From Bradyrhizobium sp. AUGA SZCCT0283 (GTDB lineage Bacteria; Pseudomonadota; Alphaproteobacteria; Rhizobiales; Xanthobacteraceae): a stretch of 64,000 nucleotides of DNA. A program made the position numbers and the translations under genes. Of this stretch, positions 44,824-55,228 are shown piece by piece. The stretch's first letter is position 1. Each line of letters starts with the position of its first letter. Under the pieces are notes generated by a model, which was given only the letters and a program-made list of their open reading frames with translations, was not told the DNA's origin and did no database searches. The stretch spans positions 1-64,000 of the forward strand of contig NZ_JAFCLU010000026.1 of the NCBI RefSeq assembly GCF_018130385.1. The letters are read 5' to 3'.

Positions 44824-46641
44824 TTGCTAGATCGAACGCAGCCCGATCCCAGCCTGAACCACGAGGATGCTTCGGAGCTCCCCGATCGGGATCGCGTTGC
44901 CGACGATAATGCGGGCGAGAAGGGCTGGCAACGGCCGCTCGGCTGGTTGCGCCGGGCCGGGCAATTCTTCTTCGCGCTCTCCTTCTCCAGCCTCACGCGC
45001 CGCATCGTCTCGCTCAATCTGGCGGGCCTCGTAGCCCTGGTGGCGAGCATTCTCTATCTCTCGCAGTTCCGCGCCGGCCTGATCGACGCGCGCGCGCAGA
45101 GCCTGCTGGTGCAGGCCGAAATCATCGCCGGCGCGATTGCCGCCTCCGCCACCGTCGAAACCAACACCATCACCATCGATCCGGACCGCCTGCTCGATCT
45201 GAAGCCCGGCGAAAGCTACGGCGCGCCGGACGAATCCTCAGGCCTCGATTTCCCGATCAATCCGGAGCGGGTGGCGCCGGTGCTGCGGCGGCTGATCTCG
45301 CCGACCAAGACCCGCGCGCGCATCTATGGCGGCGACGGCGGCATGATCCTCGACAGCCGCAGCCTCTATGGCCGCGGCGACGTGTTGCGTTTCGAACTGC
45401 CGCCGCCCTCGACGGAGAAGCCGGGCTTCGTCGAGCGCGCCACGATCTCGGTCCGCACCTGGCTCAATCGCGGCGACCTGCCGCTCTATCGCGAGCTGGG
45501 TCCGGAAAACGGCAAGGGCTACCAGGAAATCGTGCAGGCGCTCGACGGCGTCAAGAGCAGCATGGTGCGGGTCAACGACCGCGGCGAGGTGATCGTCTCG
45601 GTCGCGGTGCCCGTGCAGCGGTTCCGCGCCGTGCATGGCGCGCTGATGCTCTCGACGCAGGGCGACGACATCGACCAGATGGTGACCGCCGAGCGGCTGG
45701 CCATCCTGAAGGTCGGCGGCGTCGCCTCCGCGGTCATGATCGTGCTGTCGCTCTTGCTGGCGAGCACGATCGCGGGTCCGGTGCGGCGGCTGGCCGACGG
45801 CGCCGAGCGCGTCCGCCGGCGCATTCAGACCCGCGTTGAGATTCCCGATTTCACCCGCCGCCGCGACGAGATCGGCCATCTGTCCGGCGCGCTGCGCGAC
45901 ATGACGAATGCGCTCTATAGCCGGATCGAGGCGATCGAGATGTTCGCCGCCGACGTCGCCCATGAATTGAAGAACCCGCTGACCTCGCTGCGGTCGGCGG
46001 TGGAAACGCTGCCGCTGGCGCGCAACGACACCAGCCGCGCGCGCCTGCTCGAGGTGATCGAGCACGACGTCAAGCGGCTCGACCGGCTGATCTCGGATAT
46101 TTCCGACGCCAGCCGCCTCGATGCCGAATTGCAGCGCCAGGACATGGCGCCGGTCGATCTGCGCCGGCTGCTGACGACGCTGACCTCTGTCGCCAACGAA
46201 ACCCGGCTCGGTCACGACGTCGCGGTCGAGGCGCGGTTCGAGGGCCGCGGAGCAACCGACACGTTCTCGGTACCGGGCCATGATTCCCGGCTCGGGCAGG
46301 TGATCTCCAACCTGCTATCCAACGCGCAATCGTTCTCCGCCCCCGGCGGGAAGGTGCGCGTCACCTGCCGCCGCGTGCGCTCGGAAATTGAAATCGTCGT
46401 CGATGACGACGGGCCGGGCATCGGCGAAGATGCGCTGGAGCGCATCTTCGAGCGCTTCTATACCGACCGGCCGCATCAGGGCTTTGGCCAGAACTCGGGC
46501 CTGGGCCTGTCGATCTCCAAGCAGATCATCGAAGCGCATAACGGGCGGATCTGGGCGGAAAATCGCCACGGCCCGGCCGATGCCGACGGCAGGCCGACGG
46601 TGGTCGGCGCGCGCTTCGTGGTTCGGCTGCCAGCGCCATGA
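44824..46641 (+). CDS. chvG: Sensor histidine kinase ChvG
   Basis: The 605-residue kinase has a cytoplasmic N-terminus, TM1 (IVSLNLAGLVALVASILYL, about 60-80), a large periplasmic sensor domain (about 82-290), TM2 (VGGVASAVMIVLSLLLAS, about 298-315), a HAMP domain, the phosphorylated His380 in AADVAHELKNPLTSL, and the ATPase domain with N box (ISNLLSNAQSF), G1 (VDDDGPGIG) and G2 (GLGLSISKQI). The start is TTG at 44824. Partner of ChvI; its periplasmic part is probably held off by a separate regulator in related species. It overlaps hprK by 4 bases. Confidence 0.94.
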   Translation: MLDRTQPDPSLNHEDASELPDRDRVADDNAGEKGWQRPLGWLRRAGQFFFALSFSSLTRRIVSLNLAGLVALVASILYLSQFRAGLIDARAQSLLVQAEIIAGAIAASATVETNTITIDPDRLLDLKPGESYGAPDESSGLDFPINPERVAPVLRRLISPTKTRARIYGGDGGMILDSRSLYGRGDVLRFELPPPSTEKPGFVERATISVRTWLNRGDLPLYRELGPENGKGYQEIVQALDGVKSSMVRVNDRGEVIVSVAVPVQRFRAVHGALMLSTQGDDIDQMVTAERLAILKVGGVASAVMIVLSLLLASTIAGPVRRLADGAERVRRRIQTRVEIPDFTRRRDEIGHLSGALRDMTNALYSRIEAIEMFAADVAHELKNPLTSLRSAVETLPLARNDTSRARLLEVIEHDVKRLDRLISDISDASRLDAELQRQDMAPVDLRRLLTTLTSVANETRLGHDVAVEARFEGRGATDTFSVPGHDSRLGQVISNLLSNAQSFSAPGGKVRVTCRRVRSEIEIVVDDDGPGIGEDALERIFERFYTDRPHQGFGQNSGLGLSISKQIIEAHNGRIWAENRHGPADADGRPTVVGARFVVRLPAP

Positions 46642-47162
46642 TGACGCAGGGTGCGAGCGTGCACGCCTCCGCCGTGCTGGTGGGTGACCGCGCCGTGCTG
46701 ATCCGCGGGCCGTCGGGCGCCGGCAAGTCGCGGCTGGCCTTCGATCTGATCCTCGCCGGACGCGCCGGACAGCTTCCGCCGGCCGTTCTGGTCGGCGATG
46801 ACCGTGTCCATCTCGACACAGTCGCCGGACAATTGTGGGTCCGCCCGGCGCGGGAACTGGCCGGCCTGATCGAGATCCGGGGCCTCGGCATTCGCCATTG
46901 CGACTTCGCTAGCCGGGCGGTGGTCGGCCTGATCGCCGATCTTGCGGCCAGCGATGCGGAGCGGCTGCCGCCGCCAGAAGCGCTCTCGATCCGCCTAAAC
47001 GGTGTCCTGCTACCGCGAATCCCTGTTGGAATCGGCTATGACCCCCTCCCGTTGATTGCAGCTGCCCTGACGACAACCGCAAGTTCAGGTTCCGTCCAAC
47101 CTTTGGATGATTGTTCGAAGGGGATTGGTAACCATATAAGCCCCAATATCGCCACCGAATAA
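46638..47162 (+). CDS. hprK: HPr kinase/phosphorylase, short alphaproteobacterial form
   Basis: The 174-residue protein is just the C-terminal catalytic domain of HprK, as usual in alphaproteobacteria. Walker A reads GPSGAGKSRLAFDLI (24-38), followed by VLVGDDRVHL and the signature LIEIRGLGIRHCD, with the IRLNGVLLPRIPVGIGYDP segment after it. It phosphorylates and dephosphorylates a serine of HPr (encoded three genes on). The start overlaps the chvG stop (ATGA), tying the PTS-like cascade to the ChvG-ChvI unit. The C-terminus is longer and less conserved. Confidence 0.92.
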   Translation: MMTQGASVHASAVLVGDRAVLIRGPSGAGKSRLAFDLILAGRAGQLPPAVLVGDDRVHLDTVAGQLWVRPARELAGLIEIRGLGIRHCDFASRAVVGLIADLAASDAERLPPPEALSIRLNGVLLPRIPVGIGYDPLPLIAAALTTTASSGSVQPLDDCSKGIGNHISPNIATE

Positions 47163-47294
47163 ACCGGCACAGGCCTCACTGTTTACCGCCAAGTACTGGA
47201 ACAATAGCCAAGATGCCCTCTTGCGCGGGGCTTCTGGATGGTCAAAGTGGCGCGTTCGTGCGGTGCACCAAAAAGCACCCGCGAGGAGTTTCCG

Positions 47295-47696
47295 ATGATT
47301 GGTCTAGTGCTTGTGACCCATGGACGCCTTGCCGACGAGTTCAAGGCGGCGCTCGAACATGTCATGGGTCCGCAAAAACAAATTGAAGCCATCACGATTG
47401 GAGCCGAGGACGACTCCGATCTGTGTCGAAGCGATATCATCGAAGCGGTGAATCGCGTTGACAGCGGCGATGGTGTCGCCATCCTCACCGACATGTTCGG
47501 CGGCACACCCTCCAACCTGGCGATTTCCTGCATGAGCCGTCCCAAAGTGGAAGTGCTCGCAGGCATCAATCTTCCCATGCTGGTCAAGCTTGCCAAGGTG
47601 CGCGAAGAGCGCTCGCTTCCCGACGCCATCGCCATGGCCCAGGAAGCCGGCCGCAAATACGTCACCATCGCCAGCCGCGTGCTCGCCGGCAAATGA
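47295..47696 (+). CDS. PTS EIIA-Man-family regulatory protein
   Basis: The 133-residue protein has the mannose-type EIIA fold with the phosphorylated His9 in LVTHGRLADEF and the GGTPSNLAISCM loop. It receives phosphate from HPr but no sugar-transporting EIIB/EIIC genes are near, so it is a regulatory output, as known for alphaproteobacterial PTS. GAGGAG is 6 bases before ATG at 47295. Its stop overlaps the HPr start by 4 bases. Confidence 0.92.
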   Translation: MIGLVLVTHGRLADEFKAALEHVMGPQKQIEAITIGAEDDSDLCRSDIIEAVNRVDSGDGVAILTDMFGGTPSNLAISCMSRPKVEVLAGINLPMLVKLAKVREERSLPDAIAMAQEAGRKYVTIASRVLAGK

Positions 47697-48019
47697 GCGA
47701 CGAGGCCGCGCCCGAAAAGGAACTCGGGCCGAGCGTGCCTGCGGGCGCCATTTCGCGGGAACTTCAAATCATCAACAAGCGCGGCCTGCACGCACGGGCC
47801 TCTGCCAAGTTCGTCCAGATGGTCGAAAAGTTCAACGCCGAGGTCTGGGTGACGCGCGGCAGCGAGACCGTCGGCGGTACCTCGATCATGGGTCTGATGA
47901 TGCTGGCGGCGGGACCGGGAACCTCGGTCGTGGTGTCCGCGATCGGCCCCGAGGCCCAGGCCGCGATCGATGCCATCGCCGCCCTGGTCGCCGACAAGTT
48001 CAACGAAGAGGGCGTGTGA
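47693..48019 (+). CDS. ptsH: HPr phosphocarrier protein
   Basis: The 108-residue protein has a roughly 20-residue acidic/proline-rich N-terminal extension before the HPr domain. The phosphorylated histidine is His33 in NKRGLHARASAKF, and the regulatory serine lies in GGTSIMGLMML, the site of HprK. It passes phosphate from EI-Ntr (not in the window) to the EIIA-Man protein. Last gene of the chvI-chvG-hprK-EIIA-ptsH series; repeats follow. Confidence 0.95.
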   Translation: MSDEAAPEKELGPSVPAGAISRELQIINKRGLHARASAKFVQMVEKFNAEVWVTRGSETVGGTSIMGLMMLAAGPGTSVVVSAIGPEAQAAIDAIAALVADKFNEEGV

Positions 48020-48042
48020 ACGATATCAAGCGGCGTTTATAC

Positions 48043-48130
48043 AAGGGTGGGCAAAGGCGCACCTGCGCCGTGCCCACCAACTATCCACGCGCACGTCTCA
48101 AATGGTGGGCACGCTTCGCTTTGCCCACTC
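48043..48130. repeat. Palindromic intergenic repeat, family B (copy 2)
   Basis: Same plan as the copy at 27515: GGGTGGGCAAAGGCGC, GCGCCGTGCCCACCA-ACTATCC, then GGTGGGCACGCTTCGCTTTG and CCCACTCT. The two copies differ mainly in the loops. It lies directly before a family C element. Confidence 0.8.
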
Positions 48131-48136
48131 TGCAGT

Positions 48137-48253
48137 CTCAGACCCTCATGGTGAGGAGGCGCTTTGGCGCCGTCTCGAACCATGTGGCCCCGCTGGTGCC
48201 ATTCATCCTTCGAGACGCGGCGCAAGCGCCGCTCCTCAGGATGAGGTCTGAGA
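48137..48253. repeat. Palindromic intergenic repeat, family C
   Basis: CTCAGACCCTCATGGTGAGG pairs with CTCAGGATGAGGTCTGAG at the outer ends (AGACC/GGTCT). Inside, CGTCTCGAACCATG faces CATCCTTCGAGACGC, and each half has a small hairpin (GGCGCTTTGGCGCC; GCGGCGCAAGCGCCGC). It ends within 2 bases of the convergent SDR gene stop. Confidence 0.78.
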
Positions 48254-48254
48254 C

Positions 48255-49052
48255 TTAAAACGGATTGGTCACAATCCCGCCGTCGACACGGAGCGCGGCC
48301 CCGTTGGTGGCGCTGGAGGCTTTTGAACAGACATAGCAGATCAGGTTGGCGATCTCTTCCGGCCTGGCGTAGCGCTGCAGCAGCGACGCCGGGCGGCGTT
48401 CACTGAAGGTGCGCGAGACCAGGTCCTCGATGGTCGTTCCCATCGATTTCGCGCGCGCGGCGAGGCGAACCGGCGCCATCTCGACCCAGGTGGGGCCGGG
48501 CATCACCGAATTGACGGTGACGTTGGTGCCTTTGGTCGTTTCCGCCGCGCCGCGCGCGATGACGAGCTGCGCCGACTTCGAGAAGCCGTAATGCACCATC
48601 TCCTTCGGAATGTAGACGCCGGACTCGCTGGAGACGAACACGACGCGGCCCCAGTCCTTGTTATCAAGCATCCGCTTCAAATAATGCCGCGTCAGCCGGA
48701 CCCCGCTCATGACGTTGACTTCGAACATTTTGGTCCAGTCGGCATCCTCGATGTCGAAGAAGTCCTTCGCATCATAGATCCCGAGATTGTTGACGAGGAT
48801 GTCGACGTCAGGGAATTTCTTCACCAGCGCGGCACAGCCCGCCGCATTGCCGAGGTCGAACGCTGCAGCATGGACCTTGGCCGACGGCGCAGCCTGCTGA
48901 ACTTTCGCCACGGCTTCGCCGACCGCCGCCTTGTTGCGCCCGTTGACGATCACCTCCGCACCCATTTGCGCAAGCCCGATGGCGGTCGCGAGCCCGATGC
49001 CGCGCGTCGAACCGGTGACGAGCGCCGTCTTGTCCGTCAGATCGAGATCCAT
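48255..49052 (-). CDS. Short-chain dehydrogenase/reductase (SDR)
   Basis: The 265-residue oxidoreductase has the cofactor motif VTGSTRGIGLA (13-23) with a following arginine at NGRNKAA that favours NADP, the NNLG structural motif (ILVNNLGIYDA), a catalytic Ser in VVFVSSESGVY and the catalytic Tyr-x3-Lys as YGFSK, with the PGPTWVEM loop. The ending is SSATNGAALRVDGGIV, typical of classical SDRs. AAGGGGG precedes ATG. The substrate is unknown. Confidence 0.9.
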   Translation of the reverse strand: MDLDLTDKTALVTGSTRGIGLATAIGLAQMGAEVIVNGRNKAAVGEAVAKVQQAAPSAKVHAAAFDLGNAAGCAALVKKFPDVDILVNNLGIYDAKDFFDIEDADWTKMFEVNVMSGVRLTRHYLKRMLDNKDWGRVVFVSSESGVYIPKEMVHYGFSKSAQLVIARGAAETTKGTNVTVNSVMPGPTWVEMAPVRLAARAKSMGTTIEDLVSRTFSERRPASLLQRYARPEEIANLICYVCSKASSATNGAALRVDGGIVTNPF

Positions 49053-49086
49053 GCGTTACCCCCTTCGATTTTTTTTGCGGCCGCTT

Positions 49087-50685
49087 CTATTTGGCCGGCG
49101 GCACGATGAAGATGTTCCAGGCCGTCGCGGGGCCGGGATAGCCCAAGAAGAAGCGCCGCGTGGTCATCACCATGCGCTCGCCATTGGCGGCATGGGCCTT
49201 CATCCACGCCTCGCATTTTTCCAGCTTCCAGTCGCCGACCTCGCAGATGCCGATGAAGCCCGATCGCTTCGCTTCGTCCAGCGAGGTCAGGCCCGACGAC
49301 CACGGCTCGTCAGGGGTCAGCGGCGCCGGATGATCGGGGCTGTAGAAGGTGACGGGCTGGCCGGTATCGGTATAGGCCGCGACCACCGGCCAGCGCGAAT
49401 AAAACCGCGTGTGCCAGGCTTCCGTCAGTTCGCGGGCGAGTTCGGAACGCGCCCGGTAGGTCGCGCCTGCCGTGCGCTTTTCACCCAGTTCATAGGCGAC
49501 GATCTTTGGCGAGGCGGCCAGCACGACGAGCGAAATCACCAGCCAGGTCGCCGTCAGGTTCAACAGCGCGATTTTCCGGACCCGCACCGCGGGGATCGCG
49601 ATCATCGCGAGCGGGATCAGGAAGAACAGCGGGATGCCCCAGTCGGTCTTGATGTAGACGTGGAATAGCAAGGCGCCGAGCGGCGGCCCGATCGCCACCA
49701 CCGCCTGGATGATCCAGACATTGAGCGCCTGGGACAGGTTCACGCTCGCATTGGCGCCGCGCGCTAGGGCTGGAAACGGCATCAAGCGGAACGGCCGCCA
49801 GAGAAGCGCGATCGCGCCAAGCACCACCGGCAAGGCCAGCAGCGCAAGATTATGCCCGACATAGCCCAGCGCGAGATCGTCGATCTGCGCGCGGTCGGTG
49901 AGGGAGTAAGTGTCGCCGGCATAGGTGAGCGGGACGAAGTCCACCTGCTTCAGCCACATGAAGTGCGGCAGCATCGCGACCGCAAGCGTGGCAATCGCGA
50001 CCCACGGCGCCGGCGAGCGCAGGAATTGCAAACGCTGCGGATGGATCAGCGCGGCAAGGCCGACGGCACCGATCATGGTCAGCACCCAATACTTCGTCAT
50101 CAGCGCCAGCGCACCGGCAAGCCCGAGCCACAGGCCCGACTTGATGCTGCGCTTCTCGAACGCGTCGAGATAGGCCAGCACGACAAGCGGCAGCGTGACG
50201 AGCTGCAACAGGTCCGGATTGTATTTGAAGCCCTTGAAGTTGAAGATCGGATAGAGCGCCAGCATCACCACGACGAAGAACGCGCGGCGGCGATCGACCA
50301 CGCGCAGCGCCAGCAGCCAGCAGATCACCAGCCCGCAAGCCAGCGTCGCCATCGCCAGCGCATAGGTCGCCCAGTCGGTGACCGGAAAGAGCATGAACCA
50401 GACGCCGGCGACCCATCCCGACAATGGCGGGTGCTTGCCATAGCCGAGCAGGAACTTCTGGCCCCAGGCGTAGGCTTCCGCGACGTCCATATGGACGTCC
50501 TGCCCGGTCTTCAGATTGACCAGAATCAGCGTCCACAGGACCGCGTGAACCGCCGCAAAGCCGATCACCAGCCACAGGCCGGCTTTGGGATCGCAGGCGC
50601 GCGAGGCCAGCCATGCGCCGAGCCGCCGGATCGACGGAAAACGCTTGCCGCGCACGGCCGTGGGCAAAATGGATGCAGTCGACAT
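49087..50685 (-). CDS. Integral-membrane glycosyltransferase, PMT_2/ArnT-like (GT39/83 type)
   Basis: The 532-residue protein has about 11 hydrophobic helices and the ArnT-like periplasmic loop motifs HMDVAEAYAWGQ and YGKHPPLSGWVAGVW, carrying an acidic residue and a K-H-P-P motif, which point to a polyprenyl-phosphate-sugar transferase. A C-terminal periplasmic domain (about 410-532) is soluble. It would move a sugar from a lipid carrier to a lipid or protein on the periplasmic face. The ATG at 50685 was taken because upstream sequence diverges from the lepA promoter region. Acceptor unknown. Confidence 0.85.
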   Translation of the reverse strand: MSTASILPTAVRGKRFPSIRRLGAWLASRACDPKAGLWLVIGFAAVHAVLWTLILVNLKTGQDVHMDVAEAYAWGQKFLLGYGKHPPLSGWVAGVWFMLFPVTDWATYALAMATLACGLVICWLLALRVVDRRRAFFVVVMLALYPIFNFKGFKYNPDLLQLVTLPLVVLAYLDAFEKRSIKSGLWLGLAGALALMTKYWVLTMIGAVGLAALIHPQRLQFLRSPAPWVAIATLAVAMLPHFMWLKQVDFVPLTYAGDTYSLTDRAQIDDLALGYVGHNLALLALPVVLGAIALLWRPFRLMPFPALARGANASVNLSQALNVWIIQAVVAIGPPLGALLFHVYIKTDWGIPLFFLIPLAMIAIPAVRVRKIALLNLTATWLVISLVVLAASPKIVAYELGEKRTAGATYRARSELARELTEAWHTRFYSRWPVVAAYTDTGQPVTFYSPDHPAPLTPDEPWSSGLTSLDEAKRSGFIGICEVGDWKLEKCEAWMKAHAANGERMVMTTRRFFLGYPGPATAWNIFIVPPAK

Positions 50686-50801
50686 GGTCTCAGTGCGTAG
50701 CGCGTTTTCGGGCGAAGTGGAATCAGCTTGCCGTGAAGAAACCCCCTTAAAATACAGCAAGATGGTTGCCGCCCGGGGGTGTGAATGCTATCCCGCGCCC
50801 C

Positions 50802-52613
<1,812 letters not shown>

Positions 52614-52634
52614 GGCGGATTGAACCGCCCTCCT

Positions 52635-52672
52635 CATTCCGTGATGGTCCGCAGGACCAGACCCGGAATGAC
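52635..52672. repeat. Short inverted repeat, family E
   Basis: TCATTCCG (52635-52642) and CGGAATGA (52665-52672) frame the inner dyad TGGTCC-GCA-GGACCA. It lies between the convergent lepA and cyclase-like genes. Only one copy is in the window; it resembles family A in ending TGAC but is not the same core. Confidence 0.6.
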
Positions 52673-52676
52673 GGCG

Positions 52677-53786
52677 CTAAGTGAACGCCGCGGTCTCCTC
52701 AGCTACCAACCGCTCCAGCGCGACCTTCGAGGCGCGTTGATCGCTGACAAGCTTCTTGGCCATGGCGAGTCGGGTGATCGCCCGCACCACCGCCGTCGCC
52801 ACCGGGTTGGGGCCTTCGGGCTTCGCGCAGCGCAACGACAGGTGCGTGCCACCGTTTTCGAGCGGCGTGAGTTCCGCCGTCTGCCTCACGATGGCGCCCA
52901 TCGGGAGCCGGATATGCCAGGTGACGTAGTCGAACGGCCGCCAGTCGACGATATCGTGCACCGTCGAATCCTTACCATGGGCGCAATGCTGCGTCGCTCC
53001 CAGCCCGATCCGCCCCCGGGCAAGTCCGGTCATCGTCATGCCGTCGATGCCGTGCTGCCAGCGGATCTTCTTCTCGATGTCGGTGACATAGGCCCAGGCC
53101 ATCGCCGGCGGCACCGGCAGGTCACATTCCATCGATTCGAAAGCCAAGGGCTCGTCGTGCTGCACCACAACGCGGCGCGTCGTGCGCCATTGCGCAAAGA
53201 TCGGGGCCAGATCGTAAACGTAACAAACCGTCTCGCCGAACTCGCCAAGGTTCTCGACGTGACGGATCGTACTAGCGAAGAAATCCGGCAGGCCGATTGC
53301 GTCTGCCGCCTGCTCCGTCACCAGCGCGTAGGCCTTGATGCCGGTCGCCGCCGTCACAGAGTTCTTCATCAGCCGGTGCAGGCGGATCACCTCCGCTCCC
53401 TGCAATTCGGTGCGTCCCGCCATCTCCTGCGTGGCATAAGTGCCGTGATGCAGGAAGAACTTCAGGTCGAGCTGGTTCATGTTGCGGCACGCGTTGCAGG
53501 TGCACGTCGTATTCAGGCGCATGGCCCCGAGCGTATTGGCAAAACTGCAATAGATGCGCTCGATCGCATCGAGCGGAAACTGGCGCTGCGGCAGATTCGC
53601 GTCGGGCAGATAGGTCAGTGCCGCGTCGCCCTGCAGGTTGGACAGGATGATTGGCGCCTTGATCTCGGCAAAAATGCTCTTGAACAGCGCATCGAGAATT
53701 CCCTGCGCGTGCTCGAGCTCCGAGCGCGTGAGGAACATGGTGTAACCGGTAATATCGGCGACGAGCAGAAAGCCCTGTTGCGCCAT
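52677..53786 (-). CDS. DUF2652 nucleotidyl-cyclase-like domain fused to an SRPBCC domain
   Basis: The 369-residue protein has an N-terminal class-III-cyclase-like half (LLVADITGYTMFLTRSELEH, then AALTYLPD and CTCNACRNMNQLDLKFFLHH, about 7-125) that matches DUF2652, and a C-terminal SRPBCC/polyketide-cyclase-like half (about 215-345: CDLPVPPAMAWAYVTDIEKK, VDWRPFDYVTWHIRLP). The opening ADITGY resembles the metal-binding aspartate motif of adenylate cyclases, while the rest of the cyclase active site is unclear. A bound hydrophobic ligand in the SRPBCC half could regulate the first domain. Function unknown; it diverges from the MFS gene. Confidence 0.78.
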   Translation of the reverse strand: MAQQGFLLVADITGYTMFLTRSELEHAQGILDALFKSIFAEIKAPIILSNLQGDAALTYLPDANLPQRQFPLDAIERIYCSFANTLGAMRLNTTCTCNACRNMNQLDLKFFLHHGTYATQEMAGRTELQGAEVIRLHRLMKNSVTAATGIKAYALVTEQAADAIGLPDFFASTIRHVENLGEFGETVCYVYDLAPIFAQWRTTRRVVVQHDEPLAFESMECDLPVPPAMAWAYVTDIEKKIRWQHGIDGMTMTGLARGRIGLGATQHCAHGKDSTVHDIVDWRPFDYVTWHIRLPMGAIVRQTAELTPLENGGTHLSLRCAKPEGPNPVATAVVRAITRLAMAKKLVSDQRASKVALERLVAEETAAFT

Positions 53787-53897
53787 AGCGTGTACTCGCG
53801 GAGGATTACGACGCGAAATGCAATCAGTTTAGCAGAAAGTTGCGGTCCGCGCGCCGGAGAATGAGAGGTATTCCCGTCCCCACCTTGCTCCGCGAAG

Positions 53898-53954
53898 GTG
53901 GATAAGCCACCATCCTCTTGCTCAGATCATAACTACAAAAAGAGCAGGAAACGC
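53898..53954 (+). promoter_or_regulatory. 5' leader of the MFS gene, look-alike of the next gene's leader
   Basis: GTGGATAAGCCACCATCC opens a 57-base leader that ends AGGAAACGC just before the ATG. The first part is a hairpin (GGTGG-ATAAG-CCACC, 53897-53911). The leader before the next gene at 55229 has the same opening 18 bases with one change and the same ending. The leader also reads as an 19-codon in-frame extension. Confidence 0.55.
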
Positions 53955-55190
53955 ATGAGCAAATCCTCCGGATCTTCCTACGGCTGGGTCGTGGTCGCCG
54001 TGGGCGCGCTGATGACCTGCGTGGCGTTCGGGTCGATGCTGTCGCTGGCGGTGTTCCTGCAGCCGATTTCGCAAGACATGGGCTGGTCCCGCAGCGGCGT
54101 GTCGGCGGCGGCCACGATCGACTTTCTTGCGATGGGACTGGCGGCATTTTTCTGGGGCGCGCTGTCCGACCGGTTCGGCACCCGCATCGTGGTGCTGTCG
54201 GGCACACTGCTGCTCGGCGCCGGGCTGATCGGGGCGAGCCAAGCCACCAGCCTGTGGCAGTTCCAGCTGGCGTTCGGCGTCCTGATTGGCGTCGCGGCCG
54301 GCAGTTTCTATGCGCCGATGGTGGCGGCGGCGAGCGCCTGGATCGAACACCGCCGCAGCCTCGCCGTCGCGCTGGTATCGGCCGGCATGGGCGTTTCGCC
54401 ACTGACGGTTGCCCCATTCGCAAGCTGGCTGATCACGACCTATGACTGGCGCACGGCGATGCTGGCGATCGGCATTGTCGCATTGTCGCTTTTGATTCCG
54501 GCCTCTCTGCTCGTGCGACAGCCGCCAGAGCCTTCGACACCTGCTGCCGCAAATGGAACCGGCGCACCTGACGGAGAGTGGACCGTCGCGCAGGCGTTGC
54601 GAACACCACAATTCATCATCCTGGCAGGAGCGCATTTCGCCTGCTGCGCGGCGCATTCCGGGCCGATCTTTCACATGGTGAGCTATGCCATGATCTGCGG
54701 CATTGCGCCTTTGACCGCCGTCACCGTCTACAGCCTCGCCGGATTCTCCGGGCTCGGCGGCCGGCTGCTGCTCGGTGTATTGGCCGATCGCCTCGGCGCC
54801 AAGCACGTTCTGGTCGGCGGCCTGTTCGTTCAGGCCTTGTCGATTGCGACCTTTCTCGCGGTCGGCCAGCTCGGCGAGTTCTATGCGCTGTCGGTGCTCT
54901 TCGGCCTCGCCTATGGCGGCGTGATGCCGCTCTACGCCGTGCTGGTGCGCGAATTTTTCGGCGTACGCATCATGGGCAGCATGTTCGGCGCCGTCTCCGC
55001 CTTCGCCAGCCTCGGCATGGCGCTCGGCCCGCTCGCCGGCGGATGGGTGTTCGACACCTTCCACGCCTACAACTGGCTCTATGTCGGCTCCTTCGCCATC
55101 GGCTTGGCCGCCGTCGCCGTGGCGCTGAGCTTCCCATCGGCCAGGCGGCCGTCGCAACCGTCGCTCGATCTGGGGCGGGCGACGGCGTGA
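53955..55190 (+). CDS. MFS transporter
   Basis: The 411-residue permease has about 12 hydrophobic helices with the MFS loop 2-3 motif WGALSDRFGTRIVVLSG (about 70-86) and a matching loop in the second half (GVLADRLGAKHVLVGG). The SWIEH-like and SAGMGVSPLTVAPFASWL segments fit the OFA/monocarboxylate branch. The ATG at 53955 with AGGAAACGC upstream was chosen over a GTG 57 bases upstream. Together with the adjacent flavin monooxygenase, probably in one operon, it suggests uptake or export of an aromatic or organic acid. Confidence 0.87.
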   Translation: MSKSSGSSYGWVVVAVGALMTCVAFGSMLSLAVFLQPISQDMGWSRSGVSAAATIDFLAMGLAAFFWGALSDRFGTRIVVLSGTLLLGAGLIGASQATSLWQFQLAFGVLIGVAAGSFYAPMVAAASAWIEHRRSLAVALVSAGMGVSPLTVAPFASWLITTYDWRTAMLAIGIVALSLLIPASLLVRQPPEPSTPAAANGTGAPDGEWTVAQALRTPQFIILAGAHFACCAAHSGPIFHMVSYAMICGIAPLTAVTVYSLAGFSGLGGRLLLGVLADRLGAKHVLVGGLFVQALSIATFLAVGQLGEFYALSVLFGLAYGGVMPLYAVLVREFFGVRIMGSMFGAVSAFASLGMALGPLAGGWVFDTFHAYNWLYVGSFAIGLAAVAVALSFPSARRPSQPSLDLGRATA

Positions 55191-55228
55191 AGCAGCAAGG
55201 CGCCCCCTCGCCGCCTTGATCGACGGCC

